The position numbers and the translations under genes are program-made. From Gammaproteobacteria bacterium (GTDB lineage Bacteria; Pseudomonadota; Gammaproteobacteria; Steroidobacterales; Steroidobacteraceae), in assembly GCA_028293745.1 (NCBI GenBank), contig JAQGOF010000039.1, positions 32,862 to 96,861 on the forward strand: DNA of 64,000 nt, written 5' to 3'. Shown here in pieces: positions 41,356 through 49,336 of the stretch. Within the stretch, counting starts at the first letter, position 1. Each line of letters opens with the position of its first letter. The notes under the pieces were generated by a model. The model saw nothing but the letters and a program-made list of their open reading frames with translations. It ran no database searches and was not told the origin of the DNA.

Positions 41356-42675
41356 ATGAAGAGCCGAACCCGTGCGATCGTTGCCGCTTCCGTTGGCAAC
41401 ATGCTCGAGTGGTACGACTTCACGGTGTATGCGCTTTTTGCTGCCTATGTTGCCAGGAACTTCTTTCCACCTGGTGAGGATGCGGCCGCCAACCTGCTGA
41501 AGGCATTTCTCGCTTTCGGACTGGGGTTTGTCGTCCGGCCCCTGGGCGCGGTGCTCATCGGCAATTATGGAGATCGCGCCGGACGGAAGGCTTCGTTGAC
41601 GCTGACGATCCTGTTGATGGCAGTGGGTACCGGGACGATTGCATTTGCACCGACCTACGCCGCGATTGGCCTTGGCGCTCCGTTGCTGCTGTTGGTCGGC
41701 AGGGTTCTGCAGGGTTTTTCGGCTGGCGGCGAGGTGGGTGGCGCGACCGCATTTCTTGCGGAAAACGCGCCTCCGGAGCGGCGCGGTGTTGTGACTTCGT
41801 GGCTCGAGGCGAGCATGGGGATGGCCAATATCCTCGGCGCGCTGGCGGCGTTTTCGGTGACGGCGTTCCTCAGCGCCGAACAGGTTCTGGCGTGGGGGTG
41901 GCGCATACCGTTTCTGTTCGGACTTCTCATTCTTCCGGCTGGTCTGTGGCTGCGTCGAACGCTGCACGAGACGGACAGTTTTCAGGCGGAAGCCGAACGT
42001 CGGCGCCACGATGGAAAGGCTGGGCGATCGCCGTTAGTCGAAATCTTCGCGGACCATAAGCGCGAGCTGCTGATCGGATTTGGGGTTTGTATTCTTTGGG
42101 CGACTGCGGTCTACGTGTTGATCGTTTATTTGCCGGTCTACGTTCAATTGACCTTTCACTACAGCGCTCGGCAGGCGTTTGGGGCGTCCCTGGTGGCGAA
42201 CGTGGCGTTTGTGGCCTGTTGTGTGATCTTTGGAGCGCTGTCCGACCGGATCGGGCGGCGCACGATGTTGTTTATCAGTGCAGCCTTGCTGTTCGTCTGC
42301 GTACTGCCGCTGTTCGTGCTCCTTCAGGCCTATCCCACTACTACGACCCTGGTGGCCGTGCTCACGGCGTTCTGCGTGTTGGTGGCCAGCTTCGTGGGGG
42401 TTGCGCCGGCGGGGATCTCGGAGATCTTTCCCACTGGGGTGCGGTCGACTGGAACGTCTATTGTCTACAATGGGGCGTTCACTATCTTCGGGGGCTTTGC
42501 GCCGGCGATTCTCACTTGGTTTACGCACCGGCCGGGGGGGTCTGTGTTTGCTCCGGCGTGGTACGTGATGCTGGCTGCTGTGGTGGCCTCGATCGCGATT
42601 CCGTTCTTATCCGATGAGGGTGTTCGCAAGCCGGGGCTCGTCGATGGTGTAGCCCATCCTGGGAGCGTTGCTTAG
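41356..42675 (+). CDS. MHS-family MFS transporter (metabolite:H+ symporter)
   Basis: A 439-aa twelve-helix transporter starting directly after the desaturase stop. MHS signatures: ASVGNMLEWYDFTVYALFA, RPLGAVLIGNYGDRAGRK and GFSAGGEVGGATAF. Substrates in this family are organic acids, aromatic acids, proline or betaine. The last roughly 24 codons (from about PFLSDEGVRKPG) are read from sequence that is the antisense of an enolase-gene 3' end, so the native C-terminus may have differed before the adjacent island formed. Last gene of the coupled run. Confidence 0.9.
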   Translation: MKSRTRAIVAASVGNMLEWYDFTVYALFAAYVARNFFPPGEDAAANLLKAFLAFGLGFVVRPLGAVLIGNYGDRAGRKASLTLTILLMAVGTGTIAFAPTYAAIGLGAPLLLLVGRVLQGFSAGGEVGGATAFLAENAPPERRGVVTSWLEASMGMANILGALAAFSVTAFLSAEQVLAWGWRIPFLFGLLILPAGLWLRRTLHETDSFQAEAERRRHDGKAGRSPLVEIFADHKRELLIGFGVCILWATAVYVLIVYLPVYVQLTFHYSARQAFGASLVANVAFVACCVIFGALSDRIGRRTMLFISAALLFVCVLPLFVLLQAYPTTTTLVAVLTAFCVLVASFVGVAPAGISEIFPTGVRSTGTSIVYNGAFTIFGGFAPAILTWFTHRPGGSVFAPAWYVMLAAVVASIAIPFLSDEGVRKPGLVDGVAHPGSVA

Positions 42676-42697
42676 GTTCGACCAGCCGTCACGATCA
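42597..42697 (-). pseudogene. Duplicate fragment of the enolase-family gene 3' end
   Basis: Read on the minus strand it gives DGWSNLSNAPRMGYTIDEPR, then LANTLIG and a stop at 42607-42609. This parallels the true C-terminus of the gene ending at 44667 (DGWLNLSNAPGMGYTVDEAR, then LAKTLIG). About 100 bp align at roughly 90% identity with 44657-44757, in the same orientation and 2060 bp apart. It overlaps the MFS 3' end. Confidence 0.8.
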
Positions 42698-43010
42698 CAA
42701 GCGTTCCGTGGAATGCGTGGCCAGAGCTTCCACGGGGACAGGGATCTCCAGCCGGCGCCGCTGCCGCGCACTGGCCGAAGCTCCAACGAGGCGCGCGCGT
42801 GGGTCCTGAGCCAATGGCGGAGAGCACGGCGCGGCCCTTTTGTAGCGGCCTGGGCTCGTTCGGCACACGCTGTCGACCCATCTGGCTATGCTCTTGAAGG
42901 CACACTAAGCCATTTAAAGTGCTCTTGAGAGCACACTCATTGAAATTCTTGAGAGGACACCATATGCTGTCAAGAGCAACTTATCCACTTTAATATGCTC
43001 TTGAGAGAAC
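42676..43010. other. 335-bp intergenic region upstream of hipB
   Basis: The left part holds the enolase-gene remnant and degenerate sequence; the right part (from about 42885) is distinctly AT-richer than its surroundings and carries the hipBA operator array and promoter. No gene is supported. Confidence 0.7.
42889..43009 (+). promoter_or_regulatory. hipBA operator array (five palindromes) and promoter
   Basis: Five copies of TGCTCTTGAGAGCA-like sites begin at 42889, 42920, 42944, 42965 and 42996. Site 2 is the perfect palindrome; site 4 fits best read on the other strand. Start-to-start distances are 31, 24, 21 and 31 bp. A possible promoter is TGTCAA (42968-42973), a 17-bp spacer and TAATAT (42991-42996), between sites 4 and 5. 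Site 5 ends one base before the hipB ATG and includes its purine-rich ribosome site. Autorepression by HipB is expected for this family. Confidence 0.8.
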
Positions 43011-43352
43011 ATGTCCGCCAGAAATCAGCTATTGCAGGCTCCCCCCTATCCCGTCGAACAGGCGCTCAAGCGCCTCGGCGAAAGCCTCCGCACGGCCCGG
43101 GTCAGGCGAAATCTCACGATTCATGAGGTTGCCCGAAAAATCGGGACCGGACCGCGCGCCGCCATGGACGCCGAAAAAGGTAAGCCTTCGACCGGCATCG
43201 CGGTTTACCTCGCCCTGCTGTGGGTCTACGACCTCCTTCCACAGATGAACGACGTGGCGAACCCAACCAAGGATGAACAAGGGCTGACGCTGGTAGCCGC
43301 CAAAGCGAAAACCCGCGCCCGCAATAGCGGAGGGCTCGACAATGATTTCTAG
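43011..43352 (+). CDS. hipB: HipB-like antitoxin, XRE-type DNA-binding protein
   Basis: A 113-aa helix-turn-helix protein: LGESLRTARVRRNLTIHEVARKIG is the HTH, with FEMALE-like continuation ALLWVYDLL. In type II hipBA pairs it neutralises HipA and represses the operon. The ATG follows the fifth operator copy directly. Its 3' end overlaps hipA by 11 bp, so the two are co-translated. Confidence 0.88.
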   Translation: MSARNQLLQAPPYPVEQALKRLGESLRTARVRRNLTIHEVARKIGTGPRAAMDAEKGKPSTGIAVYLALLWVYDLLPQMNDVANPTKDEQGLTLVAAKAKTRARNSGGLDNDF

Positions 43353-44604
43353 GGCGTCCTCCTCGGAGTGCTTTGTCTATATCACGCTGCCGGGCCAGGT
43401 ATCAGCAGTCACGGCGGGCCGCTTTGTGCTGGAAAAAAACGCCAGAGGCGACGCCCTCGGGCGGTTTGTCTACGGCCGCTCCTACTTGGAGAACCCGGAC
43501 GCCGTTGAGTTCGAACCTGTCGAACTCAAAGTCTCGACCCGGACCTACGAGACCGCGCAATTGAATGGCCTGTTCGGTGCTCTGCGCGATGCTGGCCCCG
43601 ATCACTGGGGCCGCCGCGTCATCGAGAAACATGCAGGCCGCGCCCAGCTGGGTGAACTGGACTACTTGCTGGAGTCACCCGACGACCGCGCGGGCGCGCT
43701 TGGCTTCGGGCACAACAAGATCCCACCCGCCCCGCAACGGACATTCAACAAGACGATCGATCTCGAAAAGCTCCAGGCACTCGCTGACGCTCTGGTCAAG
43801 GATGAAATCCCAAACGATCCGCAGACGCAGCAGGTCCAAGACCTGATGCTGCTCGGCACGTCGATGGGCGGCGCGCGCCCGAAGGCCGTTGTGCAAGACG
43901 GCGACGGTCTGTGGATAGCAAAATTCAATCGCCCGGACGACCGCTGGAACAATACGCGGGTCGAACATGCCATGCTCCGACTGGCCCGCGAATGCGGAAT
44001 CACGACTGCAGAGAGCCGGATAGAGACGGTCGGCGGCAAGGATGTGTTGCTCGTGAAGCGCTTCGACCGCGAGAAAACGGCGAAAGGCTATATGCGGGCG
44101 CGCATGGTCAGCGCCCTGACCATCCTGCGCGCCGATGAAGCACCTGAAGCGAGGCAGAACTGGTCCTATGTGATTTTGGTCGAAGAGCTTCGCCGAATTG
44201 TCGAGGACGCGAAGAAGGATGCCCGCGAACTGTTCCGCCGCATCTGCTTCAACGCGCTCATCTCGAATCTCGACGATCATCCGCGCAATCACGCGGTCAT
44301 CGCGAAGGAAAGGAACTGGAAGCTCTCGCCCGCCTACGACCTCACGCCCTCAGTGCCCGTGAGCCTAGAGCGCCGCGACCTCGCCTTGGACTGCGGCGAC
44401 ATGGGCCGCTACGCCAATGCTAAGAACATTCTGTCGCAGCATGCGCGCTTCCTGCTCGATAAGGACGAGGCGCAGAAGAGCATCAACAATATGAAGGCGC
44501 AGGTCGAGGCGACATGGTACGAGACCTTGCGCGCCAGCAGCGTATCTGAAAAGGACACCGAACTCCTTCGTGGCGCCTTCGTCTATCCGGGGTTCTCGTT
44601 GTAG
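43342..44604 (+). CDS. hipA: HipA-family serine/threonine kinase toxin
   Basis: A 420-aa kinase of the HipA family, whose E. coli member phosphorylates glutamyl-tRNA synthetase and causes growth arrest. N-terminal HipA domain with GLFGALRDAGPDHWGRR; Ser174 in LGTSMGGARPK matches the autophosphorylated loop; the catalytic loop NLDDHPRNH has Asp311, His313 and Asn316; the Mg2+ Asp is in SPAYDLTPS (Asp333). All key residues are present, so it should be active. The target may differ. Flanking enolase-end repeats mark the unit as an island. Confidence 0.93.
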   Translation: MISRASSSECFVYITLPGQVSAVTAGRFVLEKNARGDALGRFVYGRSYLENPDAVEFEPVELKVSTRTYETAQLNGLFGALRDAGPDHWGRRVIEKHAGRAQLGELDYLLESPDDRAGALGFGHNKIPPAPQRTFNKTIDLEKLQALADALVKDEIPNDPQTQQVQDLMLLGTSMGGARPKAVVQDGDGLWIAKFNRPDDRWNNTRVEHAMLRLARECGITTAESRIETVGGKDVLLVKRFDREKTAKGYMRARMVSALTILRADEAPEARQNWSYVILVEELRRIVEDAKKDARELFRRICFNALISNLDDHPRNHAVIAKERNWKLSPAYDLTPSVPVSLERRDLALDCGDMGRYANAKNILSQHARFLLDKDEAQKSINNMKAQVEATWYETLRASSVSEKDTELLRGAFVYPGFSL

Positions 44605-44666
44605 TGTAAGGGTCAACATGCGCTCTTTGGTGTACCGGACAGAGAGCTGACTGCAGCGATTCCTTC

Positions 44667-45785
44667 TTATCCGATGAGCGTCTTCGCAAGCCGGGCCTCG
44701 TCGACGGTGTAGCCCATCCCGGGAGCGTTGCTTAGGTTCAACCAGCCGTCACCATCGGCAACCAACGGTTCCGCCATCATGTAGTCGCGGCGGTCGAGAT
44801 CCCACTGTGGGGGATCGTAGGGAAACTCGATGAACGGCGCCTGGCCGAGTCCGGCAACGAGCTGAGTGTTGGCCATGACACCCATGCCGTTGGTCCAGGT
44901 GTGCGGGGTGAACACGATGTTGTGTTCCTGCGCCAGCATGGCGATCCGGCGCAGGCCGGTGATGCCGCCAACGAGCGCTGCGTCCGGTTGCAGAACGTCC
45001 ACGCATCCTCCGGTGACGAGCTCGCGCAGTTCATGTGCCTGCCGGGTCATTTCGCCGCCGGCAATACGAACATCGACCAATTCCCGCAGTGCACGCATGC
45101 CGTGGTAGTCACCGCGGTGCAGCGGTTCCTCCATCCAATACACGCCCAAGCGTTCTAGCTCGCGGGCGACGGTCACAGCGTCCTTCAGAGTCCACGGTGC
45201 TTCAGTATCCCAGGGCTGACGCCAACCCTGGTTGCAGTCGACCATCAACTCTAGCCGCTCCCCGACCCGCGCCCGGACAGCCTCGAGTGCTTTGACATCG
45301 TCGCGCCAGTCGCCGCGATGAAAGCGAAGCTTCAGTGCAGGAAAACCCTGGGCCAGGTAGCGCTCGGCAGCTTCCGCCATGGCTCCAGGATCACGTAGGG
45401 TTCCAGACGAGGCGTAGGCGCGGACCCGATTGGACAATCCGCCGAGCAGCTTCCAGCACGGCTGGCCGGTGATCTTCCCGGCCAGGTCCCACAGCGCCAA
45501 ATCCAGGGGCCAGCAGCGGCCATAGTGAAAGTCGATGTTCGACAGAACCCGGTGGTGCCGCTCGACTGCGAGCGGATCCTGGCCAATGAACAGGCTCTCG
45601 TGGCCCTTGAAGCCCACCATCAGGTCGCCCGAGCCGTACCCCACGAGGCCGGTGTCGGTCGTGACACGTACGAGGGTCGCATCGAAGTGAACGCGGGGCT
45701 TGCTGTCCCAGCTGGCAATGAACGCAGGATTGAGCTCCAGCCGATGCTGGGTGATTCGGATGGAGGCAATCTTGTGGTCGGGCAT
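44667..45785 (-). CDS. Enolase-superfamily enzyme (mandelate racemase/muconate lactonising type)
   Basis: A 372-aa enzyme. Metal ligands are seen in LMVDCNQGW (Asp183), YWMEEPL (Glu219/220) and IAGGEMT (Glu245). LKLRFHRGD (Lys152, Arg154) takes the place of the usual KxK base motif; QPDAA (Asp268) and FTPHTW (His295) give the opposite-face His-Asp pair. Likely a racemase or acid-sugar dehydratase. The start at 45785 (MPDHKIASIR) is preferred; longer ATGs (45800, 45842, 46001) would reach into or over the divergent LysR gene. A partial copy of its 3' end lies beyond the hipBA genes. Confidence 0.88.
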   Translation of the reverse strand: MPDHKIASIRITQHRLELNPAFIASWDSKPRVHFDATLVRVTTDTGLVGYGSGDLMVGFKGHESLFIGQDPLAVERHHRVLSNIDFHYGRCWPLDLALWDLAGKITGQPCWKLLGGLSNRVRAYASSGTLRDPGAMAEAAERYLAQGFPALKLRFHRGDWRDDVKALEAVRARVGERLELMVDCNQGWRQPWDTEAPWTLKDAVTVARELERLGVYWMEEPLHRGDYHGMRALRELVDVRIAGGEMTRQAHELRELVTGGCVDVLQPDAALVGGITGLRRIAMLAQEHNIVFTPHTWTNGMGVMANTQLVAGLGQAPFIEFPYDPPQWDLDRRDYMMAEPLVADGDGWLNLSNAPGMGYTVDEARLAKTLIG

Positions 45786-45926
45786 GGCGCAGATTTCCAT
45801 ATCGGGCGGGGCGGTCAAAGCCGAGAAATTGGCTACCTGCATCGAAAAAAGGCATCGGATTGGGGCGGCTACCGCCGGCCCGCCCACGTTAGAATTGGTT
45901 GGGGGCCGTCCTAGAGCGAGCGAGCT

Positions 45927-46892
45927 ATGACCAAGAAAAGCATCGATCGGCGCTGGCTGCCATTGAATGCCTTGCGCGCCTTCGAGGGTGTCGCGAAGCA
46001 CGGCAGTTTTACGGCCGCTGCGAACGCGCTGCTGATCTCCCAGAGCGCGTTATCGCGCCACGTCATTGCGCTGGAGCGCCTGGCAGGCGTGCAACTTTTC
46101 GACCGTAAACCCCACGCGCTGTCGTTGACCAAGGCCGGTCAGCACCTGCTTCCCGCTGTCGTGAAGTCATTCGACCGGCTCGAATACGCGCTCGACGACA
46201 TCCGCAATGACGGCGTCCCGATTCAGCGAACCCTTCGAGTGCAGATGCCGCCGAGCTTCGCTGTCCAACTTGCGGTACCCATACTTCGTGATTTCCGCAG
46301 CGCCAGCACGGATGTGGATATCGATCTCATCAGCCCGTACGGTGTTGGTCCGCCGTTAGGTGACGTCGACGTGGCTGTCGTCTATTCCAAGCCCACCGTA
46401 ACGGATCTCGTGACTGACTTGTTATGGTCCGTTCGTCCAAGCCTGCTGTGCCATCCCAGCATCGCTGCGAAGCATGCAGGCAAGGATCTGGCCGCTTTCA
46501 TCGAGGCGAACGAGATCGTCCACGTACGAATCGCCGACCTGCCGCGACACCATTCGTGGGCGCAGTTCGTGCGCCAGAACGGGATTCCAACGGTCAACTA
46601 TGAGCGCGGGCTGGTGTTCGACACTGCGGTGCTTGCCGTGCAGTATGCGCTTAGTGGCCAGGGTGTTGCGCTTTGCGACACTCATCTGTTCGCCGAGGAG
46701 ATCCGCTCGGGCCGCCTCGTCAAGCCCTTCGATGCGTCGTTGGATGACGGTTATGGTTACTACCTAATCACGCATCCCGAAGCCCTGGGCGACACGGCGA
46801 TTGCGTTGTTCCGGTCTTGGCTCATCGAGCGATTTGGGACTCCTGCAAAAGTGCCCGAGTCCTCGGTCCATCTAGCTGTATCAAACGAGTAA
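45927..46892 (+). CDS. LysR-family transcriptional regulator (GcvA-like)
   Basis: A 321-aa regulator. The N-terminal winged HTH (LNALRAFEGVAKHGSFTAAA, then ISQSALSRHVIALE) and the effector domain with LVFDTAVLAVQYALSGQGVAL are typical of the GcvA subgroup. It is divergent from the enolase-family gene (141-bp gap) and is followed with no gap by the DAO-GcvT gene, so it probably controls one or both. The ligand is unknown. Confidence 0.93.
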   Translation: MTKKSIDRRWLPLNALRAFEGVAKHGSFTAAANALLISQSALSRHVIALERLAGVQLFDRKPHALSLTKAGQHLLPAVVKSFDRLEYALDDIRNDGVPIQRTLRVQMPPSFAVQLAVPILRDFRSASTDVDIDLISPYGVGPPLGDVDVAVVYSKPTVTDLVTDLLWSVRPSLLCHPSIAAKHAGKDLAAFIEANEIVHVRIADLPRHHSWAQFVRQNGIPTVNYERGLVFDTAVLAVQYALSGQGVALCDTHLFAEEIRSGRLVKPFDASLDDGYGYYLITHPEALGDTAIALFRSWLIERFGTPAKVPESSVHLAVSNE

Positions 46893-49319
46893 ATGCCTAT
46901 GAAGAGTGCTGCCAGAGTCGTGGTGATTGGCGGAGGCGTCGTGGGCGCCAGCGTTCTGTATCACCTGACCAAGGCGGGTTGGACCGATGTTCTGCTCATC
47001 GAGCGTGAGGAGTTGACGTCAGGTTCCACCTGGCACGCTGCCGGCGGCATGCACACCGTCAATGGCGACCCGAACGTCGCGAAGCTGCAGCAGTACACCA
47101 TCAATCTGTACAAGGAGCTCGAGCAGATCTCAGGTGTTTCCTGCGGCATGCACATTACGGGTGGCCTGATGTTGGCCGGAACGCCCGAGCGGATGGACTG
47201 GCTCAGGATGGCCAAGGCTCGCGGCCGTTACCTGGGAATGGATCTCGAGATCATCTCCCCTGACGAGGCGGCGAAGTTGTTTCCTCTGATGGACAAGAAA
47301 CACTTCCTCGGTGCGATCTACGATCCGATCGAAGGCCACATCGATCCCTACGGCGTCACGCATGCGTACGCGAAATCCGCCCAGATTGCGGGTGCCGAGA
47401 TTGTCCGTCACACACGAGTGACGGATCTTATCTCGAGAGCCGATGGTTCCTGGGATGTCATTACCACCCATGGCAACGTACACGCCGAGCATGTAGTCAA
47501 CGCGGGTGGGTTGTGGGCTCGCGAAGTAGGCCGGATGGTGGGGTTGGAGCTCCCCGTGCTTGCAATGGAGCACCAATACCTCATCACGGAAAAGATTCCT
47601 TCCATGGTTCGACCGGAGGGCCGGAATGAGCAGGTCCACATCATCGACTTCGAAGGTGAGCTGTATTTGCGCGAGGAGCGCAATGCGATTCTCATAGGTA
47701 CGTATGAGCGCGCCTGCGTGCCATGGTCTGCAACCGAGACTCCATGGGACTTCGGTCAGAACTTGCTGCCCAATGACCTCGAGCGGATTGCGCCGAGCCT
47801 GGAAGTAGCATTCCAGCACTTCCCGGTGCTGGCCGAATCCGGTATCGCGAAGGTGGTCAACGGACCCTTTACGTTTGCGCCGGACGGCAATCCGCTCGTC
47901 GGCCCGGTGAAGGGGCTGAAGAACTTCTGGGTGGCGTGTGGGGTGATGGCCGGTTTCAGCCAGGGAGGCGGGGTTGGTCTCGTGCTCTCGCAGTGGATCG
48001 TCAATGGCGATCCTGGCGCGGATGTTTGGGCAATGGATGTCTCGCGCTACGGGGACTGGGCGACTCTTCCCTACACTAACGCGAAGGTCCGTGAAAACTA
48101 CTCACGCCGGTTTCGCATTCGGTTTCCGAACGAGGAACTCACTGCGGCGCGGCCTTTGCGCACGACACCTATATACGACCGGTTGCAGGCAGAGCATGCG
48201 GTGTTTGGTGACTATTGCGGACTCGAGCATCCCTTGTGGTTCGCTCCGACTGCTGCAGAGGCATCCGAAGAAGTCACTTTCCGACGTTCGAGCGCGCATT
48301 CACACGTTGCCGCCGAGTGCAAGGTCGTGCGCGAGAGCGTTGGTCTCCTTGAGATATCCAACTATGGCAAGTTTGAGGTCACCGGCCCCGGTGCGGCCGA
48401 ATGGCTGTCGCGCGTGATGACCAACCATGTGCCCAATGTTGGCCGCATCGCGTTGACGCCCATGCTCAACGAGCGTGGCAAGCTGATCGGTGATTTCACG
48501 ATGTGCCGCCCGTCGGAGCAGCGCTTCTTCCTGATCGGCACTTACGCGGCGGAGAGCTACTACTTACGCTGGTTTGAACGAACGATGCCGTCGTCTGGTG
48601 TCTCCTTGCGTCCGTGTGCGATGGAGTACGTGGGATTGTCGGTCGCCGGACCCAAGTCACGCGTGCTGTTGCAGAGCTTGGTACGCGACGACCTGTCAAC
48701 CGCTGCGTTTCCATTCATGTCGTTCAGGCGGATGGATGTCGGGATGATTCCGGCCTTCGTGGGCCGCGTTTCGTTCACGGGCGACCTAGGCTACGAGATC
48801 TGGGTAACGACGGACTATCAGCGCGTGCTCTTTGATCTCCTGAAGAAGGCGGGCGAGGAATACGGGCTCAAGTCGTTCGGCGGACGGGCGCTGCACTGTA
48901 TGCGCGTCGAGAAAGGATTTGGGACCTGGGCGCGCGAGTTTCGCCCTATCTATGGACCCTACGAGGCTGGCCTAGGCCGGTTCGTCGATCTCAAGAAGGG
49001 CGCTTTCATCGGCCGCGAAGCAGCATTAAAAGAGAAAGAGAGCGGCGGCGCCCTGCGGCTGGTGTCCTTCGCCGTGGACGCAACCGATGCGGACTGCCTG
49101 GGCGATGAGCCGATCTGGCACGACGGCAAGGTCGTTGGTTGGGTGACTTCGGGTGCCTACGGGCACACCGTGAATCGCTCGCTCGCGCTGGGATATGTCC
49201 CGGCGAGTTTGGCCAAAGCGACCGGTGGATTCGAGATCGAGATTATCGGCGAACGCTGCAAGGCGGAGCGCCTCACAGCGCCGGCATTCGATGCCGACGG
49301 CTCCCGCATGCGGATTTAA
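46893..49319 (+). CDS. FAD-dependent dimethylglycine/sarcosine dehydrogenase-like protein (DAO-GcvT)
   Basis: An 808-aa protein. The N-terminal DAO half begins with VVVIGGGVVGASVLYHL (FAD dinucleotide fold) and contains STWHAAGG, the usual flavin-linking His region of this family, and HIDPYGVTHAYA. The C-terminal half is a GcvT/aminomethyltransferase domain (PLWFAPTAAEASEE, VGLLEISNYGKFEVTGPGAA, FTGDLGYEIW). Such enzymes oxidatively demethylate N-methylglycines and pass formaldehyde to tetrahydrofolate. The ATG follows the LysR stop directly; ATG 46899 is an equal candidate. Next gene: a betaine-homocysteine-type methyltransferase. Confidence 0.9.
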   Translation: MPMKSAARVVVIGGGVVGASVLYHLTKAGWTDVLLIEREELTSGSTWHAAGGMHTVNGDPNVAKLQQYTINLYKELEQISGVSCGMHITGGLMLAGTPERMDWLRMAKARGRYLGMDLEIISPDEAAKLFPLMDKKHFLGAIYDPIEGHIDPYGVTHAYAKSAQIAGAEIVRHTRVTDLISRADGSWDVITTHGNVHAEHVVNAGGLWAREVGRMVGLELPVLAMEHQYLITEKIPSMVRPEGRNEQVHIIDFEGELYLREERNAILIGTYERACVPWSATETPWDFGQNLLPNDLERIAPSLEVAFQHFPVLAESGIAKVVNGPFTFAPDGNPLVGPVKGLKNFWVACGVMAGFSQGGGVGLVLSQWIVNGDPGADVWAMDVSRYGDWATLPYTNAKVRENYSRRFRIRFPNEELTAARPLRTTPIYDRLQAEHAVFGDYCGLEHPLWFAPTAAEASEEVTFRRSSAHSHVAAECKVVRESVGLLEISNYGKFEVTGPGAAEWLSRVMTNHVPNVGRIALTPMLNERGKLIGDFTMCRPSEQRFFLIGTYAAESYYLRWFERTMPSSGVSLRPCAMEYVGLSVAGPKSRVLLQSLVRDDLSTAAFPFMSFRRMDVGMIPAFVGRVSFTGDLGYEIWVTTDYQRVLFDLLKKAGEEYGLKSFGGRALHCMRVEKGFGTWAREFRPIYGPYEAGLGRFVDLKKGAFIGREAALKEKESGGALRLVSFAVDATDADCLGDEPIWHDGKVVGWVTSGAYGHTVNRSLALGYVPASLAKATGGFEIEIIGERCKAERLTAPAFDADGSRMRI

Positions 49320-49336
49320 TGTTTCCGGAGAACTCG

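Noticed and set aside
42668..42928. 86-codon plus-strand open frame before hipB
   Set aside because: Runs through the enolase remnant and the operator array, with no ribosome site or motif.
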